Source: an uncultured Prevotella sp.
GTDB lineage: Bacteria > Bacteroidota > Bacteroidia > Bacteroidales > Bacteroidaceae
Length of the DNA stretch: 46,795 nucleotides
Reading direction: 5' to 3'
Assembly (NCBI RefSeq): GCF_946404925.1
Contig: NZ_CAMJFM010000021.1
Coordinates: forward strand, 1 to 46,795
Under the pieces are notes generated by a model. That model was given only the letters and a program-made list of their open reading frames with translations. It was not told the DNA's origin and made no database searches. Position 1 is the stretch's first letter, and each line of letters starts with the position of its first letter. Shown here one piece after another: positions 17,553 through 26,062 of this stretch. The position numbers and the translations under genes were made by a program.

Positions 17553-18419
17553 TTAGTAAGTCAGAATTTCTACTCCATGATCTGTCATCACCAATGTATG
17601 CTCCCACTGTGCGCTGGGCTGTTCATCTTCAGAGATAACCTCCCATCCGTATGGATCGTCGGCATCGATAAAGACCTTCCATGTACCCATATTGATCATT
17701 GGTTCGATGGTAAACACCATTCCTGGCACAAGCAGCATACCTGTGCCGCGATGACCATAGTGATTAACATCGGGCTCTTCGTGAAACTTAAGTCCTACAC
17801 CATGGCCAGCCAAATCGCGAACGATTCCGTAGCCGTACTTCTCGCAGTGCTTTTCGATGGCATGACCTATATCGCCAACAAAGCTGTATGGCTTTGCAGC
17901 CTCCATACCTATCTCCAGACACTCCTTGGCTACACGCACCAGCTGTTCTTTCTCGGGCGAAGTCTTGCCGATGATGAACATACGGCTTGCATCAGCATAA
18001 TAACCATCAAGGATGGTGGTGAAATCGACATTAATGATATCGCCCTCTTCAAGAACATCTTCTTCCTTGGGGATACCATGACATACTACCTCGTTGATTG
18101 AAGTGCAGACTGACATGGGGAAACCCTCGTAATTAAGGCATGCAGGTATGCCGCCGTTTTCCTCGCACACCTTACGACATATCTGGTCAATCTCCAGTGT
18201 GTTCATTCCGGCATGGATCTCATTGGCCACTGCGTCGAGCACAGCAGTATTAACAACACCCGCCTTGCGGATGCCTTCTATCTGTTCAGGGGTTTTAATT
18301 AATTCACGCGTTGGTACCAGTTTTCCTTTGTTCTCCCAATACATGATGGTTTTATCCATCTCTGTGGGCTCCTGACCTGGCAGACAATGCCATCTTCTTT
18401 TCTTCTTAAACGCACTCAT
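17553..18419 (-). CDS. map: Methionine aminopeptidase, type I
   Basis: This 288 aa enzyme removes the initiator Met. The metal ligands are visible: Asp in NVDFTTILDGYYADASRMF, His in GHGVGLKFHEEP and Glu in FTIEPM and WEHTLVMT. The N-terminal extension of about 45 residues (MSAFKKKRRWHCLPGQEPTEM) resembles the short extension of the type 1 Bacteroidetes enzymes. I chose the ATG at 18419; a TTG four codons earlier is also in frame. An 11 bp perfect inverted repeat overlaps its promoter. Confidence 0.95.
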   Translation of the reverse strand: MSAFKKKRRWHCLPGQEPTEMDKTIMYWENKGKLVPTRELIKTPEQIEGIRKAGVVNTAVLDAVANEIHAGMNTLEIDQICRKVCEENGGIPACLNYEGFPMSVCTSINEVVCHGIPKEEDVLEEGDIINVDFTTILDGYYADASRMFIIGKTSPEKEQLVRVAKECLEIGMEAAKPYSFVGDIGHAIEKHCEKYGYGIVRDLAGHGVGLKFHEEPDVNHYGHRGTGMLLVPGMVFTIEPMINMGTWKVFIDADDPYGWEVISEDEQPSAQWEHTLVMTDHGVEILTY

Positions 18420-18441
18420 CTTATCATCCAATAATTTAAAA

Positions 18442-18472
18442 TTGCAGCGGATCTTTTGAAAATCCGCTGCAA
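18442..18472. promoter_or_regulatory. Perfect 11 bp inverted repeat overlapping the map promoter
   Basis: TTGCAGCGGAT (18442-18452) and ATCCGCTGCAA (18462-18472) flank a 9-nt spacer. On the minus strand one arm overlaps the end of the -7 box and the expected transcription start. It could be the terminator of the upstream lipoprotein gene, since TTTTAAATT follows on the minus strand, or an operator for map. Confidence 0.65.
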
Positions 18473-18477
18473 AGGTA
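18470..18477 (-). promoter_or_regulatory. Predicted -7 box for map-tsaD-cinA
   Basis: TACCTTTG matches TAnnTTTG. A TTTG lies 21 nt upstream on the same strand, at the usual -33 distance. Confidence 0.7.
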
Positions 18478-18552
18478 CTGCAAAAATCTGAGTTATTGCA
18501 AAGTTTCAGAATTTATTTTCAATTTTATTGTTGAGAATAATTCTTTTCCCGA

Positions 18553-19077
18553 CTACTCGGTGGTCTTGATTCTGTGGCTTGGACGGTCGATTGTCAAGCT
18601 GTCGGCATTATCTTCGGCTGCACGCGAACGATAGCTACGCCAGTTGTAATCGGTCTCGTAACGACGTGATGCATAGCGCAAATCGAAGTTTACAGTGCTG
18701 TAGCCATCGTAGAACTCGCCACGGAAACGATTATCATTAAGCGAGTAATGACGGATTTCAACATCCCAGTTGTCTTCAACAAAGTGGATGTAGATAGTAC
18801 CATATTTAACATACCATTCGATGTGAGTTGGGTTATAATAACCATCGGCATAATAGTCTACCCACAGACCTGTTCCCTCTGAGTATGTGTAAGGATCCTT
18901 CAGGAAAGTGATCTCTGATTCTACATAACTCACACCATTATAATCCTCGATGGTCATATCACCGCGCCAAGTGCCTTCGAGCGTGTTGGCAATTTCCTCA
19001 TCGGTTTCGCAAGAAGTGAAAGACATTGCCATCATTCCCATCATTGCCATCATCATCATTGTGTATAGCTTCTTCAT
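18553..19077 (-). CDS. Small secreted lipoprotein of unknown function
   Basis: This 174 aa protein has a very Met-rich signal peptide (MKKLYTMMMMAMMGMMAM) ending in a lipobox (SFTSC), so the Cys at 23 should be lipidated. The mature part begins CETDEEIANTLEGTWRGDM, which resembles the start of lipocalin-like or DUF5004/DUF4923-type lipoproteins that open with GTW after the anchor, and is rich in Tyr, Trp and Asp. I do not recognise the family with certainty. It has its own strong promoter and stands alone. Confidence 0.75.
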   Translation of the reverse strand: MKKLYTMMMMAMMGMMAMSFTSCETDEEIANTLEGTWRGDMTIEDYNGVSYVESEITFLKDPYTYSEGTGLWVDYYADGYYNPTHIEWYVKYGTIYIHFVEDNWDVEIRHYSLNDNRFRGEFYDGYSTVNFDLRYASRRYETDYNWRSYRSRAAEDNADSLTIDRPSHRIKTTE

Positions 19078-19132
19078 AACTTTACCCTTTCTTTAATTTT
19101 ATAGGTTCGACATTGAATTAATTTTTATGTTG

Positions 19133-19164
19133 CAAAGATAGGCATTCTCCATTACCCTTACAAA
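19133..19164 (-). promoter_or_regulatory. Promoter of the lipoprotein gene
   Basis: The -7 box TATCTTTG (19133-19140) and -33 TTTG (19161-19164) are separated by 20 nt. Confidence 0.75.
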
Positions 19165-19195
19165 GGAAAATCCATAATTAGTAATGGGGAATTCC

Positions 19196-19840
19196 CTAAA
19201 GTAGAGAGGAAAGTTGGTCGTAGTCCATATCGCGATAGTCTGAAATCTGTATATCAGACAGTGAGCGAATAGACTCTACCGAATTAGTTGTTGCTAATCC
19301 TACAACTTTCATTTCTGCTGCCCTACCCGAACGCAGACCATTAAAGCTGTCTTCAAACACGATGCACTCATCGGCATTTGCGCCAAGACGCTCAGCAGCT
19401 TTCAGATAGCAATCGGGATCGGGTTTGCTGCGATCGAAATCCTCTGATGTCAGAATCGCATCAAATAGGTTCTTGAATTCTGGTTGATAACGGTAAACAG
19501 CTTCCATCTTGGGTAAGTTAGAACTAGTTACTACCGCAGTCTTTACACCATGACTACGAAGATCGGCTATCATACGCTCGAAGCCGTCGATATAGTCATA
19601 ATGCATCTTGCTCTCGTATTCATTCAGGCGCTCAGTGATTTTGGGCTGCTCGTCAAGAAGCGGGCCGCTGAACCACTGATCATATATCTGTGTAAGCGTC
19701 TGACCTTTTATCTCATGTTCCAGTCCAGGATGCTCTGGGTGATAGAGTCGACACTGAGAACCCCAGAAAATACTATACTGGGGTTCTGTGTCGAATACTA
19801 CACCATCGAGGTCGAAAAGTGCTGCTTTCAGTTGACTCAT
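19196..19840 (-). CDS. HAD-family hydrolase, beta-phosphoglucomutase-like
   Basis: This 214 aa protein has HAD motif I AALFDLDGVVFDTEP (nucleophile Asp10), motif II AVVTSSNLPKMEA near 97, the motif III Lys in SKPDPDCYLKAAERL and motif IV VFEDSFNGLRSG. The helical cap between motifs I and II is subclass I. Substrate is not predictable; sugar phosphates are typical. The start overlaps the dipeptidase stop as ATGA, the last gene of the cstA-nadC operon. Confidence 0.9.
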   Translation of the reverse strand: MSQLKAALFDLDGVVFDTEPQYSIFWGSQCRLYHPEHPGLEHEIKGQTLTQIYDQWFSGPLLDEQPKITERLNEYESKMHYDYIDGFERMIADLRSHGVKTAVVTSSNLPKMEAVYRYQPEFKNLFDAILTSEDFDRSKPDPDCYLKAAERLGANADECIVFEDSFNGLRSGRAAEMKVVGLATTNSVESIRSLSDIQISDYRDMDYDQLSSLL

Positions 19841-21555
19841 TTCTTCTCCTCCGCTGGTACAAGATATTTGTCGCCTGTCATCTTCAACAGTTCACGTGCA
19901 TATTTCTCAGGGAATCCAGGACGAACTACACGGGCACCATGTCCGTAAGGTGTGCGCTCGAAGGTGCCGTTCTCGTTGGTTGGTTTCTCAACCATATCGT
20001 TGAACTTCACAATCAGATAGAAAGCCAACTGCTGCCAACGGGCTATCATCTCATCGCCCTTCTTGCAGCTGTAGTTAGTCAGGAAGGCTACACGCTCTGA
20101 CTCAGGCAATGCAAGAGCCTTTGCCTCGATTTGTGGCTGCAACTGTGAGTATGATGCATCAAGCGAATCGCGAACGGCCTTCAATGTTGGGAACATCTGA
20201 GAGTAACGTGGATAAACCATATTGCTAACCCAGTTGCAAACCCAGAATGCATTATCCATCGAGAATGTTACATCGTCGGCACCCTCTTCGGTAAAGCACT
20301 TGGGGCGGCGTGTGATGCAAGAGTACATTGGGGTATATGCCACCATGTTGCCATCGTCGTTGCCAAACCAGAAGCAAGCACCTACCTCACGAGGCATCCA
20401 ACTACGCATCTGTGAAATAAAGCTCCAAGCTGTCTGCTGGGTAGAGATGGGGCGCTCGTTGAACACTTCCTGCTCGCCAACCTTATACGAAAGTGGTGAT
20501 GGACGATAAGGCATGTCGTAGATACCACCACCGATATTTGTATCGAGCGCGAATGGTGTACCCTCGTAGTGATCGCGCATAGCATCGCGCAGATCCTGCA
20601 TAGTTACCTTCTTATTGGGGATAATCCAAAGAGGCATCTCCTTGGCATTCTTCTCCTTGCCTGCTGCGTAGGGAACATACTCTGAGAAATCGTCGGCGAA
20701 ACGGTTGAAGAAACTCCATACACGAGCCTCGCAGTAACGACGACCTGAGAAATCGGGAGCGGCATAGGCTGCGTTATAGCTGAAGTCGGCATCTTTTCCG
20801 CTAAACCATCCCATAGCGCGGGCGTAGCTCACTACATTATCAGAATATACCACCAGATTAGGTACTGCCTTCTTGCCGTTCACAGGGAACTTCTTCTGCA
20901 GATCCTTCATCTTAATGGCGGTATAACGGCCATCGAGGAACTTGGTGATACGGCTCTGGTTGGCGTGAGCTGCTACAGCGTTGTCGGGGATACGGATTGC
21001 CACCCATACGGTGCGTTCCTTTGACTTGCTGCGATCAGGACCACAGCCCATCATCTCCAGCATCCAAGCCTCGTCCTTATCGGCTACCGAGAATGTCTCG
21101 CCCTCAGAGTAGTAACCATACTGCTCTACCAGCGATGTCATAATCTGAAGAGCCTCGCGGGCTGTCTTTGAACGCTGCAGAGCGATATAAATCAGCGAGC
21201 CATAGTCGATAACACCTGTTGAGTCGGCCATCTCTTCGCGACCGCCGAAGGTTGTCTCACCAATTGTTACCTGCCACTCGTTCGAGTTACCGATTACATT
21301 ATATGTCTCGGCTGCCTCGGTTATCTCGCCCAGATACTTGTTGGTATCCCACTCGAACACCTTTCGCATTTCGCCTGGTTGATGCTTGGCTGCGGGATAG
21401 TGATAAAGTGGCATGAATGCGCCGTAAGAATCGGCATTATAAGTTACAAACACCGAGCCATCGGCGCTGGCTTTCTTACCTACAATAAAGTTAGTACATG
21501 CTGCTGCGTAGGTTGCAACCAACAGCATGCCGGTTAAAACTAAATTTCTTTTCAT
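19837..21555 (-). CDS. C69-family dipeptidase
   Basis: This 572 aa protein has a signal peptide (MKRNLVLTGMLLVATYAAA) cleaved just before C20, the N-terminal nucleophile of the C69/Ntn fold (CTNFIVGKKASADGSVFVTYNAD). The substrate-binding region (NVIGNSNEWQVTIGETTFGGREE) is also present. Family members such as PepD cut dipeptides, often after export in Bacteroidetes. The gene lies 22 nt after nadC. It probably works on peptides in the periplasm; specificity is not visible. Confidence 0.9.
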   Translation of the reverse strand: MKRNLVLTGMLLVATYAAACTNFIVGKKASADGSVFVTYNADSYGAFMPLYHYPAAKHQPGEMRKVFEWDTNKYLGEITEAAETYNVIGNSNEWQVTIGETTFGGREEMADSTGVIDYGSLIYIALQRSKTAREALQIMTSLVEQYGYYSEGETFSVADKDEAWMLEMMGCGPDRSKSKERTVWVAIRIPDNAVAAHANQSRITKFLDGRYTAIKMKDLQKKFPVNGKKAVPNLVVYSDNVVSYARAMGWFSGKDADFSYNAAYAAPDFSGRRYCEARVWSFFNRFADDFSEYVPYAAGKEKNAKEMPLWIIPNKKVTMQDLRDAMRDHYEGTPFALDTNIGGGIYDMPYRPSPLSYKVGEQEVFNERPISTQQTAWSFISQMRSWMPREVGACFWFGNDDGNMVAYTPMYSCITRRPKCFTEEGADDVTFSMDNAFWVCNWVSNMVYPRYSQMFPTLKAVRDSLDASYSQLQPQIEAKALALPESERVAFLTNYSCKKGDEMIARWQQLAFYLIVKFNDMVEKPTNENGTFERTPYGHGARVVRPGFPEKYARELLKMTGDKYLVPAEEKK

Positions 21556-21577
21556 ATACCTTATTATATATAGGGGG

Positions 21578-22426
21578 TTAGCATGCCTTAAACGACATGT
21601 CGAGTCCTTTTACTGAATGAGTCAGCGCTCCAACACTGATAAAATCAACGCCCTGCTCGGCATAATCGCGGATAGTATCGAAGGTGATACCACCACTCGA
21701 CTCTGTTTCATAGCGATGGTTGATGATATCAACTGCCTTCTTGGTATCGGGCACGCTGAAGTTGTCGAGCATAATGCGGTCTACGCCACCGTGATCCAAT
21801 ACCTGCTGCAACTCGTCGAACGAACGAACCTCGATCTCAATCTTCAGTTTCAGTCCCTTCTCGTCGAGATACTTGTGGCAGCGGTCGATGGCGTTTGTGA
21901 TACCTCCGGCAAAGTCTACGTGATTGTCCTTGAGCAGAATCATATCGAAGAGGCCGATGCGGTGATTGCATCCTCCTCCGATCTTCACAGCCTGCTTTTC
22001 GAGCATACGCATACCTGGAGTTGTCTTGCGGGTATCAAGCACGCGGGTGTTTGTACCTTTCAGGCGCTCAACATATTTATCGGTCATGGTGGCAATGCCA
22101 CTCATGCGCTGCATAATATTCAGCATCAGTCGCTCTGTCTGCAACAGCGAACGTACCTTTCCTGAGACAATCATGGCGATGTCGCCCTTCTTTACACGGG
22201 TTCCATCCTGCATCAGCACCTCAACCTGCATAGTTGGATCGAAACGGCGGAACACCTCCTTGGCTATCTCAACGCCAGCCAGGATACCATCCTCCTTTAT
22301 CAGCAGATGGCTCTTACCCATGGCATCCTCGGGGATACAACACAAAGTGGTGTGGTCGCCATCGCCTATATCCTCGGCAAACGACAGATCAATCAGTCTG
22401 TCAACCAATTCGTCAACACTTAACAT
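21578..22426 (-). CDS. nadC: Nicotinate-nucleotide pyrophosphorylase (quinolinate phosphoribosyltransferase)
   Basis: This 282 aa enzyme makes nicotinate mononucleotide from quinolinate and PRPP in de novo NAD synthesis. Visible family blocks are FAEDIGDGDHTT near 15, LNIMQRMSGIAT near 102, TRVLDTRKTTPGMRMLEKQAVKIGGGxNHR near 125 and IMLDNF near 218. No nadA or nadB is next to it. It lies 16 nt after the outer-membrane barrel gene, inside the cstA operon. Confidence 0.96.
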   Translation of the reverse strand: MLSVDELVDRLIDLSFAEDIGDGDHTTLCCIPEDAMGKSHLLIKEDGILAGVEIAKEVFRRFDPTMQVEVLMQDGTRVKKGDIAMIVSGKVRSLLQTERLMLNIMQRMSGIATMTDKYVERLKGTNTRVLDTRKTTPGMRMLEKQAVKIGGGCNHRIGLFDMILLKDNHVDFAGGITNAIDRCHKYLDEKGLKLKIEIEVRSFDELQQVLDHGGVDRIMLDNFSVPDTKKAVDIINHRYETESSGGITFDTIRDYAEQGVDFISVGALTHSVKGLDMSFKAC

Positions 22427-22442
22427 ATTAATATATACCTAT

Positions 22443-22940
22443 TTAAAAATAAACGCCAAAACCTATGCGCAGACCGAAACCTGAATTGTCTGAATCCTTA
22501 GTGCTGTGCTCGTAATAAATCTCAGGCTCAACGGTAAGCTTACCTGTGAGGAAGTAAGAATAGCCTACACTCAGTTCTGGAAGAAATTCGCTATAATCAT
22601 CCCAACTAGTGTATTTAGCAGTAGCTCCAGCATACAAACCACAACTCTCGAAATAATAGCGCAATCCACCGCCAAGTTGTACCAAAGCAGGAACATCAGT
22701 CTGCTTTTGATAAGTTAACTGTCCAACAACCATCCAGTCGTCAGCTATCAGATAACCAGCTTTTGCCGACAAGCCTAAGTTCCAATCACTAGCTTTGTGA
22801 TAGCTCAAATCAAAACCTGAAAGCGATGCGCCAAGATAGAACTTACCCTGACTGAACACCTTCTGAGAATCATTCAGATACTGTGCGTTTGCACTGATTG
22901 CCATGACGAGGGCAACCATTGTCATCATAATCTTTTTCAT
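22443..22940 (-). CDS. Small outer-membrane beta-barrel protein
   Basis: This 165 aa protein has a signal peptide (MKKIMMTMVALVMAISANAQ) and alternating hydrophobic strands ending in an aromatic residue (LRIGFGVYF), the usual pattern of an eight-stranded OmpX/OmpW-like barrel. I chose the ATG at 22940, just after the cstA stop; another ATG at 22949 would overlap it. Substrate or binding role is unknown. Confidence 0.82.
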   Translation of the reverse strand: MKKIMMTMVALVMAISANAQYLNDSQKVFSQGKFYLGASLSGFDLSYHKASDWNLGLSAKAGYLIADDWMVVGQLTYQKQTDVPALVQLGGGLRYYFESCGLYAGATAKYTSWDDYSEFLPELSVGYSYFLTGKLTVEPEIYYEHSTKDSDNSGFGLRIGFGVYF

Positions 22941-22941
22941 A

Positions 22942-24408
22942 TCAATCATTTTTTTTGTTATTATATTTTCTGTACCATAATGTAAACCATACGATGGCGA
23001 TTACCAAGCAACCGATTCCAAGAGAATAACCAACCGTCTCTGGCAAATGGAAGGCCTGCTTTGAGATGAACAGGAAGGTTGAGCAAACGGTAGTCATGAA
23101 CAGTGCTGGAATCAATGTAATCCAGAAGCACTTCTTCTGGCGAACCAGATATACAGTGACTGTCCACAGAGTGAACACGCTGAGTGCCTGATTCGAGAAG
23201 CCGAAGTACTGCCATATGGTGTTGAAGCCATCGGGATTCTCAATCTGCCATACCAGCATAACGATAGATGCAGCAAACATCGGGATGCAGATAATCAAAC
23301 GCTTAAGTATGGGGCGTTGGTCAAGTTTGAGCCACTCGGCTACAATCAGACGTCCCGAACGGAAAGCAGTATCGCCCGATGTGATAGGAGCAGCAACTAC
23401 ACCAAGCATAGCGAGGATGGCACCTACTACACCCAGCCAATCGTTGCACACCAGATTAACTACTGCAGGAGCTGATGTGTGGAAGCCTGCAGTAGCCTGT
23501 TCGATGAGCTCGTAGCCAGGAGCGGGATTGCCATAGAAGAACCACGATGATACGGTGGCCCAGATGAGTGCTACGATACCCTCGGTAATCATGGCGCCGT
23601 AGAATATGGGGCGTCCCATCTTCTCGCTCTTTACACAACGGGCCATCAGCGGACTCTGAGTGGCGTGGAAACCAGAGATGGCACCGCAAGCCACAGTGAT
23701 AAACAGGGCTGGGAAGATGTTATCCTTCCAAGTGTCGGGCTCGGTGGCAGCACCCATGTTATAGAAGCTGTTCCAAAGCTCGGGCACTGTGGGCCAATGC
23801 AGGAAAAGCCATACCATCAGCGCGCCTGCCATAAACAGCAGCGAGAAGGCGAACAATGGGTAAACCTTACCTATAATTTTATCGATTGGCAGCATGGTGG
23901 CAATGATATAGTAGCAGAAGATAATGGCTACCCACATCATCGTCTCGCCGCCGATAGAATGCAGAATCTCGGCTGGGCTATATACAAATACCGTTCCCAC
24001 CATAATCAGCAGCAACACGGTGAACACCAGCATAATACTACGGGTGGTATTGCCCAGATACTTTCCGATAAGTTCGGGCAGTCCGGCACCATCGTGGCGC
24101 ATTGAAAGCATACCCGTGAAGTAATCGTGGGTAGCTCCGGCAAAGATACAACCGAACACAATCCACAGATAAGCCACAGGACCGAACTTGGCACCCATGA
24201 TGGCACCGAAGATAGGACCAGTACCAGCAATGTTCAGAAATTGGATCATGAAGATCTTCCACGAGGGCAACACAATGTAATCAAGCCCGTCGGCCTTAGC
24301 AACGGCAGGCGTCACACGATCATCGGGGCCAAAAACTCGCTCTACGAGTCGTCCGTAGAACAAGTAACCCAGAACAAGAGCCACAAGACTCAACACAAAC
24401 GAAATCAT
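22942..24408 (-). CDS. Carbon starvation protein CstA family transporter
   Basis: This 488 aa membrane protein has about a dozen hydrophobic spans and the CstA blocks IAGTGPIFGAIMGAKFGP near 60, HDYFTGMLSMRHDG near 94, and SGFHATQSPLMARCV near 240. CstA proteins import peptides or pyruvate under carbon limitation. It is shorter than the E. coli protein, as is usual for the Bacteroidetes type, with a compact C terminus. It is the first gene of a five-gene operon with the barrel, nadC, C69 dipeptidase and HAD genes; a peptide transporter with a peptidase would make sense. Confidence 0.92.
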   Translation of the reverse strand: MISFVLSLVALVLGYLFYGRLVERVFGPDDRVTPAVAKADGLDYIVLPSWKIFMIQFLNIAGTGPIFGAIMGAKFGPVAYLWIVFGCIFAGATHDYFTGMLSMRHDGAGLPELIGKYLGNTTRSIMLVFTVLLLIMVGTVFVYSPAEILHSIGGETMMWVAIIFCYYIIATMLPIDKIIGKVYPLFAFSLLFMAGALMVWLFLHWPTVPELWNSFYNMGAATEPDTWKDNIFPALFITVACGAISGFHATQSPLMARCVKSEKMGRPIFYGAMITEGIVALIWATVSSWFFYGNPAPGYELIEQATAGFHTSAPAVVNLVCNDWLGVVGAILAMLGVVAAPITSGDTAFRSGRLIVAEWLKLDQRPILKRLIICIPMFAASIVMLVWQIENPDGFNTIWQYFGFSNQALSVFTLWTVTVYLVRQKKCFWITLIPALFMTTVCSTFLFISKQAFHLPETVGYSLGIGCLVIAIVWFTLWYRKYNNKKND

Positions 24409-24440
24409 CTTTCCTTAGCTTAATTTTGAATATTTTTGTG

Positions 24441-24448
24441 CAAAAGTA
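24441..24448 (-). promoter_or_regulatory. Predicted -7 box for the cstA operon
   Basis: TACTTTTG on the minus strand lies 33 nt before the cstA start, in the divergent gap with the hydrolase gene. Confidence 0.6.
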
Positions 24449-24457
24449 GTGTTTTTA

Positions 24458-24489
24458 TTTGAGAAATGGAAAAAAAAGCGCTAACTTTG
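24458..24489 (+). promoter_or_regulatory. Promoter of the family-10-like glycosyl hydrolase gene
   Basis: The -33 TTTG (24458-24461) and -7 box TAACTTTG (24482-24489) are separated by 20 nt, pointing right. The expected transcript start is close to 24496. Confidence 0.75.
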
Positions 24490-24517
24490 CAGCAAATTTC
24501 TAAAAAAAAGCATCATT

Positions 24518-25984
24518 TTGAAACAAATTATACACATTTTAATGCTTTTAGCATTTGTACTAAGTGCAAAAGCGCAGACTCCAAAACACGAAGTTAGAGC
24601 AGTATGGCTTACCACCATAGGTGGTATCGACTGGCCTCATTCTTACTCGTCAACCACCCAGAAAGCCGAGCTCATCACAATACTCGACCAACTGCAACAG
24701 GCAGGCATCAACACCGTACTTATTCAGGCGCGCGTACGCGCAACAACCATCTTCCCCACTACTACCGAGCCGTGGGATGGTTGCCTGACAGGCCATCCGG
24801 GCACATCGCCGGGCTACGACCCGCTGCAGATGTGCATCGACGAATGCCATAAGCGCGGTATGGAGTGCCACGCTTGGATTGTAACTATTCCCGTTGGCAA
24901 GTGGAACGGCACTGGCAGCAAACAGCTGCGACAGAAGTACCCCACGCTGATTCGCAAGATTGGCGATGAAGGCTATATGAACCCCGAAATGCCGCAAACG
25001 GGCGATTACCTGGCGAAATTCTGCGCCGAGGTAACCCGCCGATACGATGTTGACGGCATACATCTGGATTATATCCGATATCCTGAGACGTGGAAACTCA
25101 AGGTTACCCGTCAGCAAGGCCGACGGTACATTACTGATATCGTGACCAAGATTAACCGTGCGGTAAAGTCGCTCAAGCCTTGGGTTAAGCTATCTTGCTC
25201 GCCCATAGGCAAATACGACGACCTGGCCCGATACAAGAGCTCGGGCTGGAACGCTAACACCACGGTGTGCCAGGATGCACAGGGATGGCTGCGCGACGGA
25301 CTGATGGACGCACTCTTCCCGATGATGTATTTCCAGGGGAACCACTTCTACCCCTTTGCGGTCGACTGGCTTGAGCACAGCTACGGACGCATTGTGGCCC
25401 CAGGACTGGCAGTCTACATGATGCATCCGCGCGAAAAGAACTGGGATCTGGATGTGATTACCCGCGAGATGAGCGTGCTGCGCCAACTGGGACTGGGCTG
25501 CACCTTCTTCCGCAGCAAGTTCTTTACCGACAATACCAAGGGCATATTCGATTTTACCTGCGATTTCAACATCACGCCAGCCCTGATTCCACCTATGACC
25601 TGGGCGGGCAAGCATGCGCCATCGGCTGTATCGCAGCTTAAAGTGAAGCGTGGCATGACGGCCGACATCTTGTCGTGGCAGAAGGCTGTAGACTATTCTG
25701 GTGCCGACTACCTATTATATAATGTGTACGCATCGAAATCATATCCGGTCGACATCAACAATCCGGCTAATCTGATTGCCACACGTCAGCGCGAACAGGC
25801 CATCACGGTGCCTCATAAGGGCCACACATTGCACTATGCAGTAACGGCGATGAACCGCTACGGGATGGAAAGTGAGCCCGTTAACCTGAAGGCCGCCGGA
25901 ACGCACAACAACGGCAAACCACTTAATTTCCAGCAGTTGATAAGAGGAAATAAGCTAAAAAAGTACAAAACGACAAAGAAATGA
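24518..25984 (+). CDS. Family-10-like glycosyl hydrolase (DUF4015/YngK/DigH type)
   Basis: This 488 aa secreted protein has a signal peptide (MKQIIHILMLLAFVLSAKAQ) followed by EVRAVWLTTIGGIDWPHSYS, the opening of the GHL10 family. A TIM-barrel follows, with HLDYIRYPETW near 188 and DALFPMMYFQ near 268 as likely active-site surroundings, and a fibronectin-like C-terminal domain from about 385. In E. coli DigH cuts denuded peptidoglycan glycan strands; that role is likely but not proven here. The best start is the TTG at 24518, since the next ATG would leave too short a signal peptide. Confidence 0.85.
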   Translation: MKQIIHILMLLAFVLSAKAQTPKHEVRAVWLTTIGGIDWPHSYSSTTQKAELITILDQLQQAGINTVLIQARVRATTIFPTTTEPWDGCLTGHPGTSPGYDPLQMCIDECHKRGMECHAWIVTIPVGKWNGTGSKQLRQKYPTLIRKIGDEGYMNPEMPQTGDYLAKFCAEVTRRYDVDGIHLDYIRYPETWKLKVTRQQGRRYITDIVTKINRAVKSLKPWVKLSCSPIGKYDDLARYKSSGWNANTTVCQDAQGWLRDGLMDALFPMMYFQGNHFYPFAVDWLEHSYGRIVAPGLAVYMMHPREKNWDLDVITREMSVLRQLGLGCTFFRSKFFTDNTKGIFDFTCDFNITPALIPPMTWAGKHAPSAVSQLKVKRGMTADILSWQKAVDYSGADYLLYNVYASKSYPVDINNPANLIATRQREQAITVPHKGHTLHYAVTAMNRYGMESEPVNLKAAGTHNNGKPLNFQQLIRGNKLKKYKTTKK

Positions 25985-26018
25985 GCTAAATGTGCAACTC
26001 TGTTTCACAATAATTGCG

Positions 26019-26026
26019 TAAATTTG
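26019..26026 (+). promoter_or_regulatory. Predicted -7 box for uxuA-uxuB
   Basis: TAAATTTG lies 37 nt before the uxuA start and matches TAnnTTTG. No good -33 element is visible. Confidence 0.6.
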
Positions 26027-26062
26027 CAAGCGAAAATATAACAAATCAAAGATAGTAGTAAT

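Noticed and set aside
18979..19077. Met-rich start of the lipoprotein as an artefact of a wrong frame
   Set aside because: The segment ends in a proper lipobox and a strong promoter lies upstream, so the frame is kept.
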